A program made the position numbers and the translations under genes. Below the pieces are notes generated by a model. It did no database searches and was not told the DNA's origin. It saw only the letters and a list, made by a program, of their open reading frames with translations. From positions 1 to 6,927 of the forward strand of contig DOZA01000176.1 of assembly GCA_003518245.1 (NCBI GenBank): a stretch of DNA of 6,927 nucleotides, given 5' to 3'. The stretch is from Bacteroidales bacterium (lineage in GTDB: Bacteria; Bacteroidota; Bacteroidia; Bacteroidales; VadinHA17). This document shows positions 1 to 6,298 of this stretch, one piece after another. Numbering within the stretch: position 1 is the stretch's first letter; the number at the start of each line of letters is the position of its first letter.

Positions 1-1650
1 TCATGCCTTGATTACTGGGAAGATGATCTTATACTTCAGGCTTTTAACAGAACTTTATTATTATCCCCCCAGCTTTACGGCAATCCATGGTTCCTGAGAG
101 ATGATGAATACCCAAAGCTTGCCAGGATATTTAATCTCGCCAGGAAATATAGCAGTATATTGGTCAATGGGACTGTTTTACCGGAAGAAAAATACGGAGA
201 GAAATCAGTATCAAGGGGTAATTCAGATACCAGACTTGTTACACTCAGGAATCTCAGCTGGGAAAAGAATAATGTGAACTTAACTATTGGAGAAGAAACA
301 GGTTTAACGAAAGATATTACCTACGAAGTTCGCTTGCTCCATCCGGTGGAACGGATTATTGGTTCATTCGAAAAAGGACAGTCGCTGGATATACCTGTTG
401 ATCCTTTCAGATCAGCTCTGGTGCTGGTTTGCCCTGACAATGAGGGAGGTATAGGCATCAAAGGATGTGATTACGAACTTATCAGGGAAGTGAAAGATAA
501 ACCTGTCATTATCAAACTGAAAGGATTTCCGGGGACTATACACAGAATAAGACTGGTGGATGCAGGTAATGAATTTTCTTCTGCAACAATCGATGGCAGT
601 CCTGTAAATTCACTTCTAAAAGGTAAGTCCTTTACCGTAACTTTTGATGGGGAATTACTTAAGGAACCCTATCACAGGAAGCTCGCTGAGCTTAAACCCT
701 GTGATGTTCCTGATGATGCAGAGGCACTATATGAAGCAACCATATTTGCTACTGATAATAATGCACTTGAAATACGTGAATTACAAAAATCAGGCGAAAC
801 ATCTGTTCCTGAAGTCAAGGAAGCAAGGGATGCCTTTCTTAATCAATCCCTCCTGATAGACAGGGGTATATGGGACCGGTATATGTTTGATAATGATTAT
901 AATACATCTTTCTATGTCAGCCGGAGACGACATAAAGCAGATTTATTAAACGGGGGGTCGCTAAGACTTGATTTTGGGGAATTGGTTGAAATGGACGAAT
1001 TGGTTATTGAAGTCGGAAGTGAACATGCTTTACAACCCTGGAAAACAGAAGAGGCTGCATTTCTTGAGATTTCATCGAACCTGAAGGACTGGAAGGAAAT
1101 AAGGATACTGGCTAACAAAACAATGAAGATTAATCTGGATCCTGAAAGGCCTGTCAGGTATGTACGGTTCAAGGGGACCCCGGACAAGATAATTGAAGTA
1201 AAAGGATATCTCAACGGCAGTGAACTTGACCGTAGCAAATGGAAAGGCTCCCACCTGTATAGCCCGTACTACCGGATAAAGGCTGAAAAGGCCTGGACTG
1301 CATCCACTGTCCTGAGCGAAATACCTGATGGATCTTACCTGGCAGTATGTCTTGAAGGTGAGCATGGTATTGAAGGAGCATATGCAGCCTTAAGGGTTGA
1401 CGACAAACCAGTTGGTGCACCCGACAGGAGCCCGTCATACCCCGCAAACCCATGGGAATATCCGGTCGTTAAGGCCAAATCACATTACACATATTATATT
1501 CCTGTCACATCAGATATGAGAGGGAAAAATATAGATATAGTAGCCCTGGGAATGAAGGGAGGTGTCTACAATTTCAAACCAGAAGTATGGCTGACTGCTT
1601 ATCCTGCTCCTTACAAAGAAAAAGAGTTGATACTGATCAGGGATAAATAG
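1..1650 (+). CDS. C-terminal part of a large glycoside-hydrolase-like protein with a discoidin-type (F5/8 C) module; 5' end outside the window
   Basis: The reading frame is open from base 1 (first residues SCLDYWEDD) to the TAG at 1648-1650, so 549 residues are visible and the true start lies upstream. The TTG at 160 is internal, because the 53 preceding codons are open and protein-like. Residues about 1-60, with 'NPWFLRDDEYPKL' and then 'KYSSILVNG', resemble the last strand and helix of a TIM-barrel hydrolase. A beta domain follows (about 65-145; 'RGNSDTRLVTLRN', 'DPFRSALVLV'), then a second beta-rich stretch to about 235. Residues about 290-405 look like a discoidin/F5-8 type C carbohydrate-binding module ('DNDYNTSFYVS', 'LRLDFGELVEMDELVIEVG', 'VRYVRFKG'). 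A C-terminal beta domain covers about 412-549 ('ALRVDDKPVGAPDR', 'KPEVWLTAYP'). The catalytic residues are probably before the window, so the enzyme family and substrate cannot be assigned. The hydrolase role is inferred from architecture and from the adjacent CAZyme-like gene 49 bp downstream. Similar architectures are known in Bacteroidota polysaccharide-utilisation loci. Confidence 0.8.
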   Translation, partial: SCLDYWEDDLILQAFNRTLLLSPQLYGNPWFLRDDEYPKLARIFNLARKYSSILVNGTVLPEEKYGEKSVSRGNSDTRLVTLRNLSWEKNNVNLTIGEETGLTKDITYEVRLLHPVERIIGSFEKGQSLDIPVDPFRSALVLVCPDNEGGIGIKGCDYELIREVKDKPVIIKLKGFPGTIHRIRLVDAGNEFSSATIDGSPVNSLLKGKSFTVTFDGELLKEPYHRKLAELKPCDVPDDAEALYEATIFATDNNALEIRELQKSGETSVPEVKEARDAFLNQSLLIDRGIWDRYMFDNDYNTSFYVSRRRHKADLLNGGSLRLDFGELVEMDELVIEVGSEHALQPWKTEEAAFLEISSNLKDWKEIRILANKTMKINLDPERPVRYVRFKGTPDKIIEVKGYLNGSELDRSKWKGSHLYSPYYRIKAEKAWTASTVLSEIPDGSYLAVCLEGEHGIEGAYAALRVDDKPVGAPDRSPSYPANPWEYPVVKAKSHYTYYIPVTSDMRGKNIDIVALGMKGGVYNFKPEVWLTAYPAPYKEKELILIRDK

Positions 1651-1699
1651 TACAAAAAAGCCAACAGCAAAACTAGTTGTTTCATAAGAGTAATAGGAT
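1651..1699 (+). other. Short intergenic gap inside a probable two-gene operon; weak ribosome-binding region
   Basis: Forty-nine bases separate the stop of the discoidin-containing gene from the ATG of the GH95-like gene on the same strand. The gap is A/T-rich. It has no hairpin followed by a T-run and no clear Bacteroidota-type promoter (TAnnTTTG), so read-through transcription is the simplest reading. Upstream of the ATG, an AAGAG at 1686-1690 has acceptable spacing as a weak Shine-Dalgarno, while AGG at 1695-1697 is too close. Weak or absent Shine-Dalgarno sequences are normal in Bacteroidota, so this neither supports nor weakens the start. Confidence 0.35.
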
Positions 1700-1801
1700 A
1701 TGAGTAAGAATATCGGAAGGAGAAAATTCATTAAAGGTACAGCAGGTGCCACCATGGGTGCATTGGTACTACCCGGGTCAAGCGTTTTTCTGTGTTCTTG
1801 T
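1700..1801 (+). other. Signal peptide: twin-arginine motif plus lipobox-like cysteine
   Basis: Residues 7-8 are the arginine pair in 'GRRKFIKG', close to the Tat consensus (S/T)RRxFLK. A weakly hydrophobic stretch follows (about 14-31, rich in Gly/Ala/Leu/Val), as is usual for Tat leaders. It ends in 'FLCSC'. C34 (codon 1799-1801), preceded by L31-C32-S33, is a plausible lipidation site, and C32 is a poorer alternative. The protein may therefore be a Tat-exported lipoprotein, or Tat-exported with cleavage elsewhere. The residues after C34 (DTDKNS) are acidic and polar, as in many surface lipoproteins of the phylum, but do not give a clear surface-export signal. Confidence 0.6.
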
Positions 1802-4039
1802 GATACGGATAAAAATTCAAAAAACAAAATTCCCGGCAGCCCTGACCTGCTTGCCAATCCTGACTGGGAATTGTTGATGAGTGATCATGACCTGATATGG
1901 AAGAAAGTCCCTTCTGATATGAAGGAAGCGCCTCATTTCGGTAACGGGCTTCTCGGATCAATGTTCTGGGTTGAAGATAATATAATCCGCCTGCAGGTGT
2001 TCAGGACGGATGTACATGATCATGCCGACCATACCTATGGATGGCCTGCCTATAGCCGACCACGGTACCAGATCGGGTATTTTCTCTTGAAACCAAAAGG
2101 TAATATTGTTGATTGCGATCTGAGACAGGACATATATAATGCAGAACTAAGAGGCAGTATTAATACAAACCTGGGAAGTATTTCTCTTCATCACCTGGTT
2201 CACAGGTTGGATGATATAATCTATACTAAAGTTGAGTGTTCCGGCTCTGAAGAATTATCAGAATGGCAGTGGCATCCTTTCGAAGCTAAAACTTCAAGAG
2301 GTGGCGATCCAGCAAAATACGGACCTTATGCTCCCTATAAAAAGCTTATAAATCCGGATCATGAAGTTGAATCCAGAGGAGAGATAAAAGTCAGTATTCA
2401 GGATCTGACTGCGGGAGGTGATTATGCAACAGCATGGCTCGAAAAAAGACATAGCAGGACTCATGAGACACTGCTGGTAAATATTGAAAACTCATATCCA
2501 GATAAGAGCTCTGCCGGCAATTCCGTAAGTAATATTGAAAAAGTTGAGAATAAAATTGAAAACGGTCTTAAAAGATGGATTAATAAGCATCAACAGTGGT
2601 GGCATAATTATTACCCTGAAAGTTACGTAAGCTTCCCCGATAGTGTGGGCCAGACTTTTTACTGGACAAATGTGTATCGCCTTGCATGTTGCACCAGGCC
2701 TGATGCACAGTATATTGACACTCCCGGTATGTGGAGCTCAGGTGGTCCCTGGCCCTACAGTACACATGATTTCAATACACAGATAGTTCACTTTCCCGTT
2801 TACACTGCGAACAGACTCCATCTTGGAGAGGCTCTTGTGGAATCAATACACCGCAACCGGAATAACCTTGTTGATAACGTTGTTCCTGAAGAGTGGCAGG
2901 AAGATTCTGCATTACTCCCTCTTGCTACTGCCTTTGACCTTACAGGAAAAAGAGATGGAGATCTGAGGTACAGTGAGATGGTCGGTTGCCTGCCCTGGCT
3001 ATTAAACAATTGCTGGCTTCAGTACAGATATACAATGGATAAGGAATTGCTCAGGGTTAAAATATTTCCAATACTGAAGCGGAGTATAAACCTGTACAGG
3101 CATCTGCTTTTTGAAGGAGATGATGGCAAACTACATCTTCCACCGACATACTCACCTGAGATCAGTAATATCAGTGATTGCAATATGGACCTTGCATTAC
3201 TTAAATGGGGCTGTCAGAAACTTATAGAGATTTCCAGAATCCTGAACATAGATGATCCTCTGATTCCTGAATGGAAGCGCATTATTGACAATCTTGTTGA
3301 TTATCCAACTGATGAATACGGATACAGGATGGGAAAAGACAAGAGTGCTCCCCTGAGACACCGGCATATGTCACATCTTATGATGATATACCCTTTATAC
3401 CTTGAGAATTTAGATAATGCTGCCGATATTGACCTGCTGGAGAAATCAGTCAGGAATTATGAACCTGACTGGGCGGTTAAGATGGGGGCTTCACAATCAT
3501 CGCCTGCAGCATCTGCTCTGGGTTTTGGAAATCTTGCCCACCAGCGGATGAACTATATCCTCTACAGGGATACTGAAAATGAAACACTGGGGAAAAACGG
3601 GATGTACTACCTCGCTACTCCATGTATTGAAACCTCATTGAGCTATAATACCTGTGTGCAGGACATGATGCTGCAAAGCTGGGGCGATAAAATAAGGGTC
3701 TTCCCGGCTCTGCCGGATGTATGGCAGGATGTGGCATTTCATAAATTCAGGGCTGAAGGGGCTTTTCTTATAAGCGCCTCACGTAAAAACGGTAAAACTC
3801 AATTTGTAAAAATAAAAAGCCTGGCAGGTGAACCATGTATTGTAGTTCCTTCAATTAACGGAACACTGGGTGTAATAAGCTCACGGGAAACAAGTATCAA
3901 AGAAGTTTCAGAAGGATGCTACGAAATTGAACTGAACAAGGGTGAAGAAATTATCCTGTATAACAGAGATACAAAACCAGAATTCAATATTGAACCGATA
4001 CCTGTGGAAAATGAAAAAAGGAATTATTTTGGTAAATAA
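1700..4039 (+). CDS. Exported GH95-like glycoside hydrolase (alpha-L-fucosidase/alpha-L-galactosidase superfamily), divergent
   Basis: Complete 779-residue protein. The start at 1700 is favoured because it places a twin-arginine leader (GRRKFIKG, residues 6-13) at the N-terminus. The order matches GH95. An N-terminal beta-sandwich comes first (about 55-285), opening with 'HFGNGLLGSMFW' like the family's 'GNGxLG' signature. An (alpha/alpha)6 barrel follows (about 310-675), then a small C-terminal beta domain (about 680-755). Family-like landmarks are 'HDFNTQ' (356-361), 'TYSPE' (483-487) with a following 'DCNMDLALL', 'RHRHMSHL' (553-560), and 'DMMLQSWGDKIRVFPALPD' (655-673), which resembles the GH95 'EMLLQS...LPALP' block. 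In characterised GH95, inverting hydrolysis uses a Glu acid and an Asn base held by an Asp. E487 fits the acid and N359 the base. The paired Asn appears as D357, and the Asp appears as E644 in my manual alignment. Substrate specificity is therefore uncertain, and fucoside or galactoside hydrolysis is only the family default. The gene follows another CAZyme-like gene at 49 bp and converges with a GH36-like gene. A related unassigned (alpha/alpha)6 family remains possible. Confidence 0.8.
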   Translation: MSKNIGRRKFIKGTAGATMGALVLPGSSVFLCSCDTDKNSKNKIPGSPDLLANPDWELLMSDHDLIWKKVPSDMKEAPHFGNGLLGSMFWVEDNIIRLQVFRTDVHDHADHTYGWPAYSRPRYQIGYFLLKPKGNIVDCDLRQDIYNAELRGSINTNLGSISLHHLVHRLDDIIYTKVECSGSEELSEWQWHPFEAKTSRGGDPAKYGPYAPYKKLINPDHEVESRGEIKVSIQDLTAGGDYATAWLEKRHSRTHETLLVNIENSYPDKSSAGNSVSNIEKVENKIENGLKRWINKHQQWWHNYYPESYVSFPDSVGQTFYWTNVYRLACCTRPDAQYIDTPGMWSSGGPWPYSTHDFNTQIVHFPVYTANRLHLGEALVESIHRNRNNLVDNVVPEEWQEDSALLPLATAFDLTGKRDGDLRYSEMVGCLPWLLNNCWLQYRYTMDKELLRVKIFPILKRSINLYRHLLFEGDDGKLHLPPTYSPEISNISDCNMDLALLKWGCQKLIEISRILNIDDPLIPEWKRIIDNLVDYPTDEYGYRMGKDKSAPLRHRHMSHLMMIYPLYLENLDNAADIDLLEKSVRNYEPDWAVKMGASQSSPAASALGFGNLAHQRMNYILYRDTENETLGKNGMYYLATPCIETSLSYNTCVQDMMLQSWGDKIRVFPALPDVWQDVAFHKFRAEGAFLISASRKNGKTQFVKIKSLAGEPCIVVPSINGTLGVISSRETSIKEVSEGCYEIELNKGEEIILYNRDTKPEFNIEPIPVENEKRNYFGK

Positions 4040-4084
4040 GATCTTTTGTTATTATCCCCTGATACTTTAGGAGCCTGGTCTCTG
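4040..4084. other. Gap between convergent genes; at most a weak hairpin
   Basis: Forty-five bases lie between the stop of the GH95-like gene (+) and the stop of the GH36-like gene (-). The only inverted repeat I found is CCTGA (4058-4062) with TTAGG (4067-4071) around a 4-base loop. That is a 5-bp stem with one G-T wobble on the + strand and a C-A mismatch on the - strand. No T-run follows it in either direction, so it is not a canonical intrinsic terminator. Termination of the two converging transcripts is not explained by the sequence. Confidence 0.3.
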
Positions 4085-6298
4085 CTAATCAAATATAATC
4101 GACCACTCTTCATCGCGATTATCAGGACGCGTCAATGTCAGTTTGATCAGGCCATTATCTTCAGTTGATAATTCTGCCTTTGTATCATCATTCCTGCATG
4201 CACTTTCTTTCGGGTTATACCCGTTTGCGGCAATTGTTATAACATAAGGATCATCTCCTATAAGTTTACTGATACCAGTTAATGTTTTTGAGACCGGATC
4301 CCAGTCTGTGCTGATAATATCCAGATATCCCTGCATGATATGACGATTTGTTGATAATATCTGTGGTCTGTCAAGACATTCCCTGACCGACATCATGCGG
4401 GCTTCTCCCGGGCGCAACTCCTGTTCAAGCAGCATTGATCCCTCCAGTTTCCCAACATAATTATCATTCCAGAAATCATATACGTAATATGACTTATTCT
4501 CTTTCAGACCAAGGGCACCATCCACAGGCTGCCCTGATATCTTAATGCCAGTCTTCCTGCCATCCTCAAAATCCGGATTATAAAAAGTAACCTGGTGCCA
4601 TTGGGGGTCAACCTCAAAATCATAAACCATTGGTGATGCTGAGACAAAAGCATCAACCGGTCTTGCACTCTTGTTCTCAGCATGATACGGAAAAGTCCTG
4701 GTAATATCCCACAGGGTTTCCGGAGTAAACTGTTCAAAGCTGTTTGCAAGCAGCAATCTTCCTGTAACTACATATGCCATTGTCAATACAGACCTGACAT
4801 AATCCTTTTTGTCCTGTAAACGTGCAATATTCTTTGAATCAGTGTCCTGGTTATACAGCACACGGTTCTTATACCACCTCATGCCACAGCGGGTAACAGT
4901 GGTACTATCCATCAGGTCAGTATCATTCTCTGTTCGCATCGATGCTACCAGTCCGATCGATATATCGCTTCCTCTTTCCATGTTCCGCTCATGAACATAG
5001 GCATCAGGACCTAATCCTTCATAAGGATATTTAAAGATATTCCTGTATGCCGCTGCAGTTGTAGAGTATTTATCTTCCATTCCTCCTTGCTTTGCCCAGC
5101 CCGAAGCAGGATAATCAAACATAAGGCCTCTTATATTTCCCTTCTTAAGATTCCTGTAAACCCCGGTGAGATGTTCCTGAAAATCATGGTCGGTATAATC
5201 ATAACCCCAGACCACCCTTCCGTTACGCGTCCATGTTTTATGCCAGTCAGTAAAGATCTCTCCTTCAACATCTTCTTCTTCACCCTTCCATGCGTAAGTC
5301 TTGTTAAAAAGCATGTGACCCGGGAACTCTTTTGCATAGTCCTCAGATCTGTAAGCTGTCTGGAAATAAGTAAGCGGTATGCCTCCAAGATCCGTAACTG
5401 CCTTTCCCCACTTTTCCGATGTTTCATATGGTTTGACATAACGTCCGTTATGACTTGCATCTCGGTCGGTCTCCTCCATCTGCCAGTGCTCATCATCCCA
5501 CCATCCCTGCTGATTATCAGGCATATATGAATCAGGCACAAGCCTTACTGCAGCCCTGCTGTATCTCAAAAAACCTGACTCCTTTATCAGCCTCATCTCA
5601 TTTACAGCCCCTACAGTTGAATTCTCAGCTTTACTACCTCCATAAATACTGACTTCAGCATACCAAAGGCAAACTGACGGGAAATCATACATGCTAAGTT
5701 CAATTTCCTGTGCTGTACTCACCTTTTTACCATAATCTTCCAATGCGATTAATGGATCTGTGCTTACAACATCAATGTAGAAGCAGTCTGGTGGCATATA
5801 TTCATCACCCGGATCCAGCCTTTTCCCCACCGGGTCTAAGGCAAATAGCTGAGCCTTATACTCAATACGTGGTCTTGCACAATCTTTCACCTGCGTCAGA
5901 ATTTCTGGCAGAAGCGCTTTCTTGCTGCCATCCCTTAACCAAATCTCACCCAGATAGACCTTTCTATCCTCATCAGTCGTGTTTGCTTTTGCAATTAATA
6001 TCCTGAATTCTCCGGCTCTCACAGCTTCTGAGGGTATGGGCATCTCAACCTGTTCCACGTCCGTCTTCTTCCTGCCATCAAACCTGGGTAGGATTTGATT
6101 TTCAAGCAATGGTATACTTTTCTGAAGCCCTGCATCAAGGTATTCAACGAATACTGACTGGTGATTATCCGGATGATTTCCATGCCTGTAACCATTCCAC
6201 CATGAAAATCCAACTGTATAGCTATTGTTCGGATCAACATTTTCCACTGCAATAATTATATCTTCAGATGACGCCAAAGAAGTAGCCAGCCTTCGCAA
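4085..6298 (-). CDS. Downstream fragment of a frameshifted GH36/clan GH-D-like glycoside hydrolase (catalytic TIM barrel)
   Basis: This 737-codon frame begins at a TTG, but that is very likely not a real start: the frame continues the protein encoded in another frame upstream (6256-6927), offset by one base. Numbered from the TTG, residues about 12-123 form a beta-rich inserted module ('GFSWWNG', 'QSVFVEYLDAG', 'GEIWLRDG'). Residues about 240-545 look like a TIM barrel whose strands can be read as 'AVRLVPDSY', 'GIPLTYFQT', 'RVVWGYDYTD', 'IRGLMFDYP', 'DISIGLVASMR' and 'TRCGMRWYKNRV'. In clan GH-D (GH27/GH36) the nucleophile is an Asp at the end of strand 4, and D395 of 'FDYP' fits. The acid/base is an Asp after strand 6, for which D485 or D487 of 'NQDTD' are candidates. 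A 'NQQGWWDDEHW' patch (262-272) may help line the pocket. A C-terminal beta domain (about 560-640) and a further beta-rich tail (about 645-737; 'HIMQGYLDI', 'PYVITIAANGYNP') follow. Function is probably retaining alpha-glycoside (for example alpha-galactoside) hydrolysis, inferred from fold resemblance. The gene ends with TAG, 45 bp from the converging GH95-like gene. Confidence 0.7.
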   Translation of the reverse strand: MRRLATSLASSEDIIIAVENVDPNNSYTVGFSWWNGYRHGNHPDNHQSVFVEYLDAGLQKSIPLLENQILPRFDGRKKTDVEQVEMPIPSEAVRAGEFRILIAKANTTDEDRKVYLGEIWLRDGSKKALLPEILTQVKDCARPRIEYKAQLFALDPVGKRLDPGDEYMPPDCFYIDVVSTDPLIALEDYGKKVSTAQEIELSMYDFPSVCLWYAEVSIYGGSKAENSTVGAVNEMRLIKESGFLRYSRAAVRLVPDSYMPDNQQGWWDDEHWQMEETDRDASHNGRYVKPYETSEKWGKAVTDLGGIPLTYFQTAYRSEDYAKEFPGHMLFNKTYAWKGEEEDVEGEIFTDWHKTWTRNGRVVWGYDYTDHDFQEHLTGVYRNLKKGNIRGLMFDYPASGWAKQGGMEDKYSTTAAAYRNIFKYPYEGLGPDAYVHERNMERGSDISIGLVASMRTENDTDLMDSTTVTRCGMRWYKNRVLYNQDTDSKNIARLQDKKDYVRSVLTMAYVVTGRLLLANSFEQFTPETLWDITRTFPYHAENKSARPVDAFVSASPMVYDFEVDPQWHQVTFYNPDFEDGRKTGIKISGQPVDGALGLKENKSYYVYDFWNDNYVGKLEGSMLLEQELRPGEARMMSVRECLDRPQILSTNRHIMQGYLDIISTDWDPVSKTLTGISKLIGDDPYVITIAANGYNPKESACRNDDTKAELSTEDNGLIKLTLTRPDNRDEEWSIIFD

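Noticed and set aside
160..162. TTG as the start codon of the first gene
   Set aside because: The frame is open and protein-like for all 53 codons before it, up to the window edge, and the upstream residues (DDLILQAFNRTLLLSPQ) fit the end of a barrel domain. The gene is truncated by the window rather than starting here.
912..1453. Several - strand open frames of about 80-110 codons opposite the discoidin module
   Set aside because: They overlap one another and lie antisense to a clear domain-encoding frame. Their translations have no recognisable features.
1671..1678. Palindrome AACTAGTT in the gap between the first two genes
   Set aside because: It is only 8 bases and does not extend outward. 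It has no second copy or nearby promoter-like element, so it is expected by chance and not supportable as an operator.
4058..4071. Bidirectional intrinsic terminator between the converging genes
   Set aside because: The stem is only 5 bp, contains a wobble on one strand and a mismatch on the other, and has no T-run on either side.
5087..5530. 147-codon + strand open frame inside the GH36-like gene
   Set aside because: It lies antisense to the strongly protein-like barrel coding sequence. Its translation shows no recognisable domain or family-like pattern, so it is a shadow frame.
5131..5541. 136-codon - strand frame overlapping the barrel in another frame
   Set aside because: It is an alternative frame of the same DNA with no domain-like pattern, while the main frame carries conserved motifs across this stretch.
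6296..6298. TTG as a genuine start of a separate 737-residue protein
   Set aside because: The protein would begin in the middle of a beta module, without a signal peptide. The upstream frame supplies the missing preceding domain, so a frameshift inside one gene explains both frames better.
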